64,000 bases of DNA, taken from contig NC_073306.1 of the NCBI RefSeq assembly GCF_027595985.1, forward strand, positions 78,511,977 to 78,575,976, written 5' to 3'. The translations under genes and the position numbers were made by a program. Below the pieces are notes generated by a model. It saw only the letters and a program-made list of their open reading frames with translations. It made no database searches and was not told the DNA's origin. Position 1 is the stretch's first letter; each line of letters opens with the position of its first letter. This stretch comes from Sorex araneus (Eukaryota; Chordata; Mammalia; Eulipotyphla; Soricidae). This document shows positions 45,486 to 56,282 of this stretch, piece by piece.

Positions 45486-46299
45486 TAAGCCATAGCCCCA
45501 CACCGGCTGAGGAGGGGAAATATCCTTCTTTCTAGTTTTTTTTCCCCTTTTCAGGGAGAAGCGGCATGGCATCTGCCATATTATGAGGACTATTAAGCAG
45601 GTATGAACTTGGTGGCGCGGGAAGGAGGGAAAAAATGTGTTATGAACTTGAAACAGCGGGATGCTTGGGCAGTCTTGGGCTGGGGCCGATACCAGCTCGC
45701 ACTCCGCCGAGATTCGACTCGGGTGACCACGCTTTTATGCGGCCACTTTGCTGCTGATTGACCAAGATCCGGAGACCAGCTAGACTACTTTTGATCCCAC
45801 AAGTGCTTGCAGCCATGTCTCTAGACTTCGAACTAAGCCATTGCCCCACGCTGCCCCTGGAAATGATGCAATTTCGAACATAAATCTCCCTGGACTTAAT
45901 TACTAAAATACTAAAATGCAGAAATCCTAAACCGCGTGGCTGCTATTGCTGCCACATGACTACATATCTCTTCATTCTCAGCAATGGAAAACTAATTATC
46001 AAATGCTTCCTTCTCAGTAGGGCTGTTTTTTTTTGGGGGGGGGGAACTCCAACAACAATAGTGAGTTTTGTGTTGAAATATGTAATGTAATCAAGGTAAA
46101 GAGAAAATGAAGTGAAATTTATCAGTTATGCGGGTGGAGGTGGGGGGTGGGGGTGGGGGGTGGGAGGTATACTGGGGTTTTTGGTGGTGGGATATGGGTA
46201 CTGGTGAAGGAACAGGTGTTTGAGCATTGTATAGCTGAGACATAAGCCTGAGAACTTTGTAACTTTCCACATGGTGATTCAATAAAATTTTTTTTAAAA
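45486..46299 (+). mobile_element. ORF-less L1-ended retroposon, copy C, with TSD
   Basis: Flanked by tggaagttcccc at 45474-45485 and 46300-46311. Collinear with copy A: partial first module, GC-rich segment with ggcgcgggaa and gccgagattcgac, second module (about 45799-45870), the common 3' half, a G-rich run at 46132-46168, and gtgattcaataaaa with a short tail. It is 814 bp and lacks an ORF. Confidence 0.88.
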
Positions 46300-46311
46300 T
46301 GGAAGTTCCCC

Positions 46312-47639
46312 CTTTTTTGTTTTTTCTTTAGGTGCTACAGAGCTCTGTGCAAACCCAGGATTTCTAGCCTTTTCCCAGCCCACCCACTGCTTGCCAGTGA
46401 CAGAATGCTCCCCACTCCTTGCACAGCTTCTCTTTTCCTTGCCCAAAGCCTAGCTGAGTACCAAAACCTTTCAAGCGCTGATGACACTCTCCTCTGCACA
46501 GACAAGAATTTTGTTTGATTACTTACAACAGAAATTTGGCTACACTGCTTTGATCAAATAAGGGTTTTATTTTGCTTTATATATATATATATACATATAT
46601 AAGTATATTTCCAAAGAGACTGACCTTCACATCCCTCTTCCCAATGTCTTGTGCATCAGCTCAGTGATTTAAGGATGACATCTGAGGCCTTGTAGGTCTA
46701 GCCAAGCTTGACTTGGCTGCACTCAGGAGAGATGCATGCTATTTATCAGCCTGCCTTTACATTTTCTCTTATCAAAGAAGAAATGTGGAGAAATACAGTG
46801 TGGGTTGATGAAGTTGTGAAGTAGCAGGCAGCCTCTGACACCCTTCCAGACAGCTGGTGTTAGTCCTCAAGTTGTATACGGCTCTTCAGCTCTGGGTACT
46901 TTTTCCAAGTCCTTAAAAAGAAGAAAGAACAAGAGCCTCAGGTCAAAACTGCATCTTAATAGAATCTGTGTTTTTGTATTTGGTCAATAACATCTTTTCA
47001 GAAGCAGTCTGCTACTGTCACTCTGTTGGCCAGAACCTGTTTGAATGACTTCCACGTACCGGGCAGATTGTTCTCCAGAGCCCAAAATGGTCTTTAGCAT
47101 TAATGGATGAAGAAGAGGCTAAAGATAAAGCTAGACAATCAGCAGTATCTTTCACACCTTCAGAGTCTATGCCAACCTTCTTGAACTTTACCCTGCTCGG
47201 AACAACTCTCTATTATTGCAATTTATGTGCAACTAAAAGGTACAACCCATGTCTCTGTGTCTCTGGATGACTGCTGAGTAAATGTTCCATGACTAATACC
47301 ATCAATTATCTGCAAGCAGGTATTTATTAATTGTAAACACAATGTAAGCATCTGTTTGATAAATACCCAGTTGTCACTAATGTTTAAAATACAACCAGAA
47401 AATGAGATACACAGTTGATTAAGTTACACCATCTTCATGAACTTAAAGGATAGACACATTGGAGCTGACTGTTGAAGATAATTCATATGTGTGGTGACCG
47501 CTGTTGCAGAAACATCAATTTGGAGCCTGGTCAATGTGTAAAGTTCAGGCTCAGAGGCCATGCTGGCTAGATATGATTATCAGCTTTGTACCACTGATAG
47601 TACAGTTGTGCTTTTAACAACTTTGTCCTGCCGGGGAAA
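46312..47639. other. Unique DNA, no feature recognised
   Basis: It contains a short TA microsatellite (46577-46604). No exon was recognised. Confidence 0.5.
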
Positions 47640-47785
47640 TCACTGAATCTAAGCATAGTTTTCTCATGCATTAATTGAGATGAAAAGAAATAAAGGCTAT
47701 CTAGCTCTTAGGTGTGTTTTGAGGATTATGAGACCATGTATGTAAGGAGCTTAGTGTGGTCCATGCACTGAATAACTACAGCTTT
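47640..47785 (+). mobile_element. MIR SINE fossil
   Basis: aatcactgaatctaagcata, ttttctcatgcattaattga, tgaggattatgagaccatgt, aggagcttagtgtggtccat follow the MIR core and 3' order (cctcagttttctcatctgta, gaggattaaatgag, gcctggcacat). Confidence 0.65.
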
Positions 47786-48649
47786 ATGGAGAAGAAGGGT
47801 CAGGAAAAGGAGTGTGCACAAGTCCACACATGTGCCAATGCCCAGGGCACAGCTGCTCCTAGACATCCAGCCCCAAGCAGGCCTCTGCCAGGTCAGTGCT
47901 GTCCTGAATAACCCAGATAGAGGGGGAAGAGCAAGCATGAACTGATGCGAGAGAATGAAATGAAGGAGGCGGGACTTCTTTCTTCTCTCTAGAATCAATT
48001 CCATCCACAAATATTTATTAGTTAAGCAACTTCCCATGTCTCACATCTTCTAAATGGACACCAATGTCCCAGGATATTGAATTGCATGTGAACAACACCT
48101 TTAGAAGCATCCCTCCTCCTAAGACAAATGTCAGCAGATGGGATGAGAGTGGACCTTCCATAGTCTGCAAGACACTGCAATTTATTTTATATTCTTGATG
48201 CAAAACTTTAGGAGTTAACCACATTAGAAAGCATTAAAAGTCAGTGGTGTGAGTTATATAAAAATCCTGGGAAATTCTCCCCTGAACCCTGCTGGACTGA
48301 GCCTCATTGTCTCCTAATTTTCCCATTACTGGCAGACAAAGCCCACGTCTCTTAATAAAGTTATAATACACAGTGTGGCATGAGTTCCAGCCTCTTCATT
48401 TTTACAACAAGAGGAGATTATTTCCAGGAAGGGATTTTGAAGATGTGAATATTAACTGAGCAGAGCAATTAAGTATATGTGAAACAGAAATGTCTCCCAG
48501 TATTTGGGAACTGGTGCAGTGGACCAGAGCTGGTTTCAATTATGTAGAAGTTATTGGTTACAGTAAAACCCAAACTGGAAAATTGCCTCAGAGTTAAAGA
48601 ATTTATAAGATTTTAGAGTCATCCAAATAATAGTCTTCTTCAATAGTGC
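47786..48649. other. Unique DNA, no feature recognised
   Basis: Nothing recognised. Confidence 0.5.
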
Positions 48650-48720
48650 CTACATTTTATTCAATCTAGTCAACAAATATCTGTTGAACATCTATTATGT
48701 GCTGGGAACTCGAGTACAAA
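48650..48720 (-). mobile_element. Ancient mammalian repeat fragment (MIR-like)
   Basis: caacaaatatctgttgaaca and tctattatgtgctgggaa resemble the reversed 3' end of MIR or a related relic. Confidence 0.4.
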
Positions 48721-49918
48721 AACTTTTTTAATATTAAAAAGGTCACAACCTTCCATATGAAAGAGTTGTGATTCTAGGCTTTGGGAAAGGAACAAACACC
48801 TACCAGTATGCTTACATTTTAAAGAAAACTTAAATTTTACATTTTAGTCATTACTACAACACCCACATTTGAAAAAATGGTAGTATTCATATATATGAAC
48901 TAGTTCATTTTTTCCATTGACAGAAAATGGAAAAATGAAAATTCACAAACATTTTCTGAAATTCCACATCATAGTTCTCTCCAAGTGTAGAGTCTGTAAG
49001 TTGGAAATTCCCATTAGATAGATGATGAAAGCTTAGGTCTAGAAAGATAAAGAATTTATGTCTAACTTCTAATTTCTAACTAGTTAGTAGTTAAGATCTA
49101 AGTTCTTGCTTTACTATGTCACACAGCCTCTGTTTCTTCATCGTCTCTTCCTTTAGGGCACAGAGAATACTGGGTCCCCCATAATTCATTCTTGCCTCTT
49201 ATCCTTGGAATTAGAATTGGGGTATGATCAGCCAGATGATGAGGATATCTCCAGCAATCTGCAAGGAGCCTTGTGACTGTGACCCATGGGATGTACACAG
49301 TGGGTCAAAGACCAGTGTGTTCCATTTTCTCCTTACAAGTAAAGCTTTCTCTCTCTCCAGCCTGTCCCTGCCCTCCTTGGCACTCGTGCGGCAGCTTTGA
49401 TCATGCAGGATCAATCCATTCCCATAGGGACAAGCATATAGAGGGACTCTATAGTATGTTCAAGGGACTCTGCATGTATGAGGCTTTCAATAGAAAACTC
49501 CCTACACTGCTCCAGCCCCTCTGGAAGGGCTCCTGAAAAAGAGACTTCTATTTCTATTTCTATTATACAGTCTATAATGCCATATTATCTCATGCTATGT
49601 TGTCATTCACATTGTTATATAATGTTGAGATCTGATTCTAGGTCTGAGTCTAGCATTACTGGGGTGACTTCCAGGCTAAGAGCTTGTCAGAGAAAGAACC
49701 TGGCTGAAGTGAAGATGTAAATGAATCAAACACAGAGAAGGAAGGAAGCAGTGGGGAAAGGGGGTGGGGGGGCAAGCCCTCCTGGGAAATGTGAACATTG
49801 GCACTCCCCGGGTGACAGTGGGACCTGAGAAAGAGAAGATGGTGGGCACTGAAGGAACAGAAGTGAGATGGGTTGAGAAGAGAGGATCCCAAATTGCTTT
49901 CTAAAATAACCTGGGATG
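48721..49918. other. Unique DNA, no feature recognised
   Basis: Nothing recognised. Confidence 0.5.
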
Positions 49919-50125
49919 GGGGCCGGAGCCATAGTACAGTGGGTAGGGCATTTGCCTTGTAGATGGCTGACCCGGTTTTGATATCTGGCATCTGATATGG
50001 TCCCCAAAGCACCACCAGGAGTGATTTCTGAGTGCAGAGCCAGGACTATGCACTGAACGTTGCTGGCTGTAACTCAACCCCCATCTTTCCCCCTGATTCC
50101 CCATCCCCTGTCAAAAAAAAGTAAT
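49919..50125 (+). mobile_element. SOR tRNA SINE
   Basis: Head gggggccggagccatagtac, gggcatttgccttgtagatg, and body gagtgatttctgagtgcaga. Flanking ataacctggga and ataacacctggga copies suggest an altered TSD. Confidence 0.88.
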
Positions 50126-51169
50126 AATAATAACACCTGGGACGGAGAACATGAGGCAGGACACCAAGCTTAAGAAGAGAAGTTGTTGCAAGGGTAATAA
50201 CATGGGCTGGAGCTAACAGTTGGGCAAACCAATGAACACAGGGAAGTGAGGCAGAAGGAAAACACCTCTTAGCCTTCTGCGAGGTCACATCAAGTGTGCT
50301 CTGAGGCCTTCCAGGGTCAGGCCCCACTCCAGCCCAAACAGATAAGGTTCTCGTATTGCAAATTCCCAGGTGGTCCTAAGCACCTTGGTTATTGAGCAAT
50401 TCAGCCTAGAATGTAATGCCTTAGGCATCATGACTGCTTGTAAAGCAAAGGGATCATCTTGTTCTTTCGGGTCTTGAAGGAACTGTCACGTTGGCCCCTC
50501 ATCTACAAAAACCCATGTTAGGAAGGGCCCAGAATGGAGTTTGTCTGGCAGGTATGTGAGGTAGTGAGGTGGTACAGCTCCTGATCTTGCCGGAACAGAC
50601 CCATGTTTGATCTCTGGCACCACCTGCAGGCCTGATCTCTGCACTGAGGTTCTGCTGTCTGGGATTCCGGCACACAGCAACCAGACGTGTGAGCACCAAA
50701 ACACAGTGTGTGAGCACAGAAGCAAGTGTGCAAGCACTCACAAACAAGTGTGTGCTTCTCTATCATCGCAGCAACAACAACAAAATGGAGGGAGACAGAT
50801 ACGAGGTTGCTTTTCAGTAGGCTTCGGGTAGGTGGTCAGTCACGTGTAGGGGCTGGCTGCTGTTTCTGCAGAATCCATCTACTGTAGCCCTGCCTGTGCA
50901 CCAGAATGCCAGAACCACCAGGGATGGGTGCAGTGAAGCAATTTCAAGTGTCAAGTTCATGTATTGTCAGAGTCTTTGAGAGAAGAAAGTGAGCAAAAGA
51001 GACTCCACCACTCAATCACTTCCTAACCATTGTGCTCGGCCACATGCGTGACTTCCCACGGCTTCCCCTCCTGTAGCCAAACTCTGCAGCTGTTCTCTGG
51101 GTATAAACCAGGGGTCATGTAGGCTTCCTTGCATAGTCTTTGCAATTTGAAGTAAATTTTTGTTTTTTA
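50126..51169. other. Mostly unique DNA
   Basis: About 50555-50630 may be a degenerate SINE head (gatctctggcaccacctgca). No exon was recognised. Confidence 0.45.
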
Positions 51170-51330
51170 AGTTTTTGGACACCACACCAGCTGTGCTCAG
51201 GACTTACCCCTGGCCCTGCACACAGGAATTGCTCCTGGTGGTACTCAGGTGCTCAGGCGTAGGGCTGGAAATTGGTCCCAGGTCAACTGCATGCAAAACA
51301 AATACATATTCCTTGTATTATCTCTCCAAT
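51170..51330 (-). mobile_element. SOR-type tRNA SINE, old
   Basis: Plus-strand tttggacaccacaccagctg, cctggccctgcacacaggaa and the reversed head attatctctccaatcc. Confidence 0.8.
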
Positions 51331-51354
51331 CCAGTTTCTATTGTTTTTGTTTGT

Positions 51355-51497
51355 TTGGAGATCACTCCCAGCAGTGCTCAGGAATTAGGAATTAGTCCTG
51401 GAGGTGCTCAGGGGACCATCTGGGATGCTGAGGATTGAACCTGGGTTAGCTGTGTACAAGGCAAACACCCTATAGCTGTACTATTGCTCTGGTCCCC
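51355..51497 (-). mobile_element. SOR-type tRNA SINE
   Basis: ggtgctcaggggaccatctg, gaggattgaacctgggttag, reversed head tactattgctctggtcc. It has an internal gaattag duplication. Confidence 0.85.
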
Positions 51498-52074
51498 AGT
51501 TACTATTTTTAGTCTCCCTTGGAAGTAAATAGAAATAACCACCCTTGGAAGTAAATAGAAAAGACCAGATAGACTTTCTCTATTTATAGCCTTTGAACTT
51601 TGGGGCAAAAAAAGTCACAGCAAGTACGTGAATTGGGGTTTTGATCTAGATTTTAGGGCTTCAGTTGATCTTTGTAGAAAAAAAAAGGTCTCTTTCCTGA
51701 GGGGCTTATTATTGACTTCATGGACAGAAGAGTTTGGTGGACCTTGAATTACAATCAAGTGTTTTATTTCCTAGTTCTATGAAGAAGTTCAAGCTGCAGA
51801 GTGAGGGCCCTATTTTCACCAATCTGCTTCCTTCCATATCCTGGGATACTGCAAACAAAGGGAGAAGCACCATGGAAATCAGACAGGCTTTATCACCATG
51901 GAGTACCTGGGCAAAGAACAAAAAAACTCTGAGTCCTGCTTTCTGGCCTCGGGTGCCCATTACCCACTGCAAGGCTGTCAAGCCCCACTCTCCACTTACT
52001 CTAATGCTGAAATGAATGCAAACCGCACTGGCCAGACTGCTGGCAAAATTCTTCATTTTATTTTATTTTAAATT
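51498..52074. other. Unique DNA with a small tandem repeat
   Basis: ttggaagtaaatagaaa occurs twice (about 51520-51561). Nothing else recognised. Confidence 0.5.
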
Positions 52075-52226
52075 TTGGTTTTGGGGCCACACCTGTTTAC
52101 TCCTGGCTCTCTGCTCCGGGGCTGCTCCTGGAAGGACCCAGAGGATTATTTGTGGTGCCAGAGTTGGAACTTGAGTCAGCCGCTTGCACAAAGAACACTT
52201 TAATCCTGTGCTATCTTCCCAGCCTG
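52075..52226 (-). mobile_element. SOR-type tRNA SINE, old
   Basis: ttggggccacacctgtttac, ctgctcctggaaggacccag, reversed head tatcttcccagcct. Confidence 0.8.
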
Positions 52227-52579
52227 GGAGTCTCAATTTTTTTAAAACAAGAGGGATGTGAGAGGAATGAGCCAGGGGTCTAGTCACTGACTCTCAGACT
52301 TGTCACCCCACTTGTTCCCCCTAGATCCTCTTCCCCATCGCCCTCCTTCTCCCTCTGCCTCCCTCCTCCTTTTTCTCCTCCTCCTGGGACTGCTTTGTAG
52401 TCAAGGAGAAGGTCCAGAAAGCTGTGAAGGGAAGCTTGGAGTCTCTTGCATCAGCCTAGTTTCTGCCACCTATGCTCTGCCTTTTAGGTAAATAGACTGA
52501 AGATAGACATCAAAGACCCAGGAAACAGCACTGAGGTGAAGCTGTCCCTATAAATATAATATGGAAAAGCCCTGTCCCT
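52227..52579. other. Unique pyrimidine-rich DNA
   Basis: CT-rich at 52300-52390. Nothing recognised. Confidence 0.45.
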
Positions 52580-52595
52580 TCAGCAGTCAGAATTC

Positions 52596-52800
52596 ATTTT
52601 TATTGTTTCGTCTTGTTTTGGTTTTTTTTTTTTTTGCCTTTTTGGTCACACCCGGCAATGCACAGGGGTTACTCCTGGCTCTGCACTCAGGAATTACTCC
52701 TGGCAGTTCTCAAGGAACCATATGGGATGCTGGGAATTGAACCCAGGTCAGCCGCGTGCAAGGCAAACACCCTACCCACTATGCTATCACTCAAGTCCCA
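52596..52800 (-). mobile_element. SOR tRNA SINE, young, with TSD
   Basis: Flanked by perfect tcagcagtcagaattc at 52580-52595 and 52801-52816. T-run tail side, full body, reversed B box gggaattgaacc and head. Confidence 0.96.
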
Positions 52801-52865
52801 TCAGCAGTCAGAATTCTTTTCACCCATGAGGTTAGCTGGTGCCCATGGGACCCTCTCCTCAGTTT

Positions 52866-53012
52866 TTTATTTTTATTTTAACTTTTTTATTTAGTCACTG
52901 TGAGATAGACCCTTACAGAGCTGCTCATGATTGGATTTCAGTCATACAGTATTCCAACACCATCCCTCCACCAGTGTATATTTCCCAGCACCAGTGTCCC
53001 CAGGTTCCCTTC
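52866..53012 (-). mobile_element. L1 3' end, strongly 5'-truncated
   Basis: The plus strand shows an A-tail complement, cactgtgagatagaccctta, ccctccaccagtgtatattt, ccagtgtccccaggttccct: the reverse of the L1 3' terminus. Confidence 0.85.
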
Positions 53013-53424
53013 CATCACCAAGGAAAGAGAGACATTCTAGGAGATCAAGAAAACAGGTCTGTTGAAACACATCCCTGCACCCCAGAGAAGAGAAACCAAA
53101 GCCCGGAGGAGTAGTGACTGAAAATGTCTCTACTTGTACAGTGCTGGCCTCCAAAAGCCAGCCACTTCATATATTGAATTCCTGCTTGGTTCTTCAGTTA
53201 GAGTTTCCAAAACACCTCTCCATTGAACATTCTTATACAATTTTCTGATGCTATCCTGTGAATAAATTTCTGGAATTATTCGCAGCAAGTCAAAGAAAGA
53301 ATTTCATTCAAGGTCTAAAAATAAAGGCTTATATGACTTATGAAAAACAATTTATATTTTTTTCTTTCTTAGCTTCTTTACTCATTAAATGATATAATGA
53401 AACTGATTCAAGCAAAATAATAAT
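53013..53424. other. Unique DNA, no feature recognised
   Basis: Nothing recognised. Confidence 0.5.
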
Positions 53425-53835
53425 TTTCATTTCTTGAACTCCCAGAATGTGATAGACACTGCTAAGCTCTTTTGTAAACATCTCACTTAATCATCATAAC
53501 AATATTGATCTCTTTTTCTTTTATAATTAATATAATAGAGACTTAGATTTGCTTCAATTTTACAGGAGTTAATCATTAATAAGTTTGGCATTAAAACACA
53601 GACATGCCTGGGGCCGGAGCGATAGCACTGCGGGTAAGGCGTTTGCCTTGCACTCGGCCGACCCGGGTTCGATCCCCGGCATCCCATATGGTCCCCCAAG
53701 CACCGCCAGGAGTAATTCCTGAGTGCAAAGCCAGGAGTAACCCCTGAGCATCGCTGGGTGTGACCCAAAAAGCAAAAAAAAAAAAAAAAAACCACAGACA
53801 TGCTTGTCTTTAAAGTGCTTGACTGCCACAGATGA
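53425..53835 (-). mobile_element. MIR SINE fossil, split by a SOR SINE
   Basis: On the plus strand: gatagacactgctaagctct, acatctcacttaatcatcat, ttttacaggagttaatcatt, aataagtttggcattaaaac; it continues after the insertion with gcttgtctttaaagtgcttg. This follows the reverse MIR order. Confidence 0.65.
53611..53792 (+). mobile_element. SOR tRNA SINE, very young, with TSD
   Basis: Nearest to family consensus here: head gggccggagcgatagcactg, B box gggttcgatccc, full body, A(18) tail. Flanked by cacagacatgcctg (53597-53610) and cacagacatgcttg (53793-53806). Confidence 0.97.
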
Positions 53836-53857
53836 CCACAAAGAGGTCCTTATTTTA

Positions 53858-53952
53858 TTTTATTTTATTTTTTGCTTTTTGGGTCACACCCGGTGATGCA
53901 CAGGGATTACTCCTGGCTCTGCACTCAGGAATTACTCCTGGCGGTGCTGAGG
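53858..53952 (-). mobile_element. SOR tRNA SINE, 5'-truncated, with 17-bp TSD
   Basis: Only the 3' half of the SINE is present (tail, gggtcacacccggtgatgca, gaattactcctggcggtgct). Perfect aagaggtccttatttta at 53841-53857 and 53953-53969 proves insertion in this truncated form. Confidence 0.95.
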
Positions 53953-54140
53953 AAGAGGTCCTTATTTTAGAACTTCTCATTTTCAATTTCATTATCAATT
54001 ACAATTATAGTTTTCAGAGTGTTTTGTGAACATCTTTTTTTTAAGTTTTATAATAGTAGTGCAAATAAGTTAGAGCAAATATAATTCTCATTTTATAGGT
54101 GAGAAAATTAAGATCCAGGTGGATTAAAAGATTAGCCAAG

Positions 54141-54840
54141 TGCACTCATTTGTGAAATATAAAATATCATAATATGAGACTAACATCCAAGGACAGTAGA
54201 AACAAGAGCCAGGAAGATTGCTCCATAGTTGAAAGCCTGCCTCATGAGCTGAGGAAGAAGGCAGCTGGGATAGAGAAGAGATCACTAAGTCAATGATGGT
54301 TGGAGGGAATGCTCAGGATGGGAGATGTGTGCTGAAAGTAGATAAAGGACCAAACATGATAGCATCTCAGTTTCTGTATTGCAAACCACAATGCCCAATA
54401 AGTAGATGGAGAGTAAGAAGGAAACTATCTACCATAGAGGCAAGGGGGAGGGTGGGGCAGGGAGGAGGGGGGAGGATACTAGGTACTTTGGTGGTGGAAA
54501 ATGTATACTGGTGGAGGGATGGGTGTTTTATCATTGTATGACTGAAACTTAAACATGAAAGCTTTGTAACTGTAGCTCACAGTGATTCAATAAAAAAAAA
54601 GAATTGTGGATAAAATAAAAACAGTATAAGACTTCTTGGGGATGGAGTGATAGCACAGCAGGTAGGGTGTTTGTCTTGCATGCTGCCAACACAGGATCAA
54701 TTCCCAGCATTCCATATGGTCCCCTGAGCACCACCAGGGGTAATTCCTGAGTGCAGAGCTAGGAGTGACCCCTGTACATCGCTGGGTGTGACCAAAAAAA
54801 AAAACTAATATAAGACTTCAGGCTCTAAAAACAAAACAAA
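54141..54840 (+). mobile_element. L1 3' end insertion with 3' transduction and nested SINE, TSD
   Basis: Flanked by aaaagattagccaag (54126-54140) and aaaagattagtcaag (54841-54855). L1 3' UTR runs to gtgattcaataaaa and a first A-run (54591-54600). Non-L1 text (about 54601-54635 and, after the SINE, 54809-54830) continues to a second A-rich end just before the TSD. This is the expected form of an L1 whose transcript read past its own poly(A) signal. Confidence 0.85.
54636..54808 (+). mobile_element. SOR tRNA SINE nested in L1 tail, with TSD
   Basis: Flanked by tataagacttc at 54625-54635 and 54809-54819. Head ggatggagtgatagcacagc, full body and A(11) tail. Confidence 0.95.
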
Positions 54841-55029
54841 AAAAGATTAGTCAAGGCCACAGAACTAGTAACTGCTAGAATGGAGATAAGAATGTAGATT
54901 TTCTGAATCTTGAATAATATCCACTTTCACCCTGTCTCTCTAACTAGACAAAGAACTATGTGCTAGAACAGATTAGCAAGGTTGTGGGGTCTACATCTCT
55001 CATTTTATCATTAAATCAAAAGATTTGGT

Positions 55030-55040
55030 GGCCAGAGAGA

Positions 55041-55087
<47 letters not shown>

Positions 55088-55205
55088 TGTACTACCGGGG
55101 TTAAGTCAGTTGCATTCCATGTGGCCAACTCCTGTCTGATTCTCACTACAGTATGATTTCCCTGAGCACTTCCAGATACAGCCCCCAAATTCAAAAATAA
55201 ATAGA
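55030..55205 (+). mobile_element. SOR-type tRNA SINE with GA microsatellite in its head
   Basis: gtggccagagagagagagtg, then a (GA)n run to about 55085 where the A box should be, followed by cattccatgtggccaactcc, a degenerate B box, gatttccctgagcacttcca and a tail of AAAT. Confidence 0.75.
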
Positions 55206-55416
55206 TAAAGTAAATAAATAAAGCTACAATATGTGGATTTTTAGTTTCCTACCCAAGATGACCAGTTGGCCAGTTAACAAAACTCAGATTCCTGACACTA
55301 GTAATAATTCTATTCATAAAATAAAATTATAATTTAAATAATCATAAAATAAATATCTTAAGGGAAATATTTATTGTTCTGGACGCATTGAAGGGTAAGG
55401 ATCAGAATGGAGAAAA

Positions 55417-55592
55417 TAGGGGTAGAGCAGTAGTTTAGCAGGTATGGCACTTGCCTTGCACACGGCTGACCTGGATTTGATCCCTGGCATCCCATATGGT
55501 CCCCCAGGCACCACCAGGAGTGATTCCTGAGTGCAGAGCCAGGAGTAACCCCTGAACATCGCCAGGTGTGGCCCAAAAAAACAAAACAAAAC
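55417..55592 (+). mobile_element. SOR tRNA SINE with probable TSD
   Basis: ggggtagagcagtagtttag, gccttgcacacggctgacct, full body, (AAAAC)n tail. Flanked by aatggagaaaat and aatggaaaaaaat. Confidence 0.93.
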
Positions 55593-56084
55593 AATGGAAA
55601 AAAATATTTTTGCTTCTATCTTCATAATATTTTCTAAGAGGTTTTTTTCCAAGAAGAGAATCATTAATTGGGCATTGACATTATGATTATAAATTTAAAA
55701 GTAAATTTCCTTTGATATTAATGTGTAGTTTCCTATTAAAGATATTACTTTTACATTGGCTATCTTAGGTTTAAAGAACAGTTTCCTTTAAGATTGGGAA
55801 ATGTTATTCTGTTAAAGGACTGAACAGGTATTCCCAAATCAAGCAGTAGAGGGCGCTCTCTGAGAAGGCTGAAACGCAGACTCCAGGAAGCCACTGAGCA
55901 GCAGCAACCAGCAAGACTCAGAAGAAAGAGAACAGTAGACAGTTACAATAATCTTTATGGATCCAGACACCTCAGGCCATATAATGGATGATGAAAAGTT
56001 AGGATGTGTGTTTGTTTGGCTTTAGGTTTTGTTATGCTTCCAATATAGTCTTGCTCCAGAACAGCACTGATATCTCACACTTGA
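55593..56084. other. Unique DNA
   Basis: Apart from the CTCF-type motif, nothing recognised. Confidence 0.5.
55843..55857 (+). promoter_or_regulatory. CTCF-type motif, one mismatch
   Basis: GCAGTAGAGGGCGCT matches the CCASYAGRKGGCRSY consensus except for the first base. Confidence 0.4.
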
Positions 56085-56282
56085 CCCTGAGACTGGAACG
56101 ATAGCACAGCGGATAAGGTTTTGCCTTGCACACGGCCGGGTTCGAGTCCTCCATCCCTCTCAGCAAGCCACCCGTGGTGTACTTGATATGCCAAAAACAG
56201 TAACAACAAGTCTCACAATGGAGACGTTACTGGTGCCCACTGGAGCAAATCGATGAATAACAGGATAACAGTGACAGTGACC
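56085..56282 (+). mobile_element. Chimeric SINE with RTE tail, internally deleted
   Basis: Head gagactggaacgatagcaca, B box cgggttcgagtcc, then a single gcaagccaccc where other copies have two gcaagctacc repeats. It continues with tgatatgccaaaaacagtaa, caatggagacgttactggtg and a (CAGTGA)n tail. It is shorter by about 45 bp. Confidence 0.92.

Larger units (their letters stand above)
54090..54930 (-). mobile_element. MIR SINE fossil, split by L1 insertion
   Basis: ctcattttataggtgagaaa, attaagatccaggtggatta before the L1, and gccacagaactagtaactgc, agaatggagataagaatgta after it, give the reverse MIR order. Confidence 0.6.

Noticed and set aside
53611-53690. tRNA gene (intact A and B boxes)
   Set aside because: This is the head of a SINE; it continues into the SINE body and poly(A) tail and lacks a tRNA 3' acceptor half.
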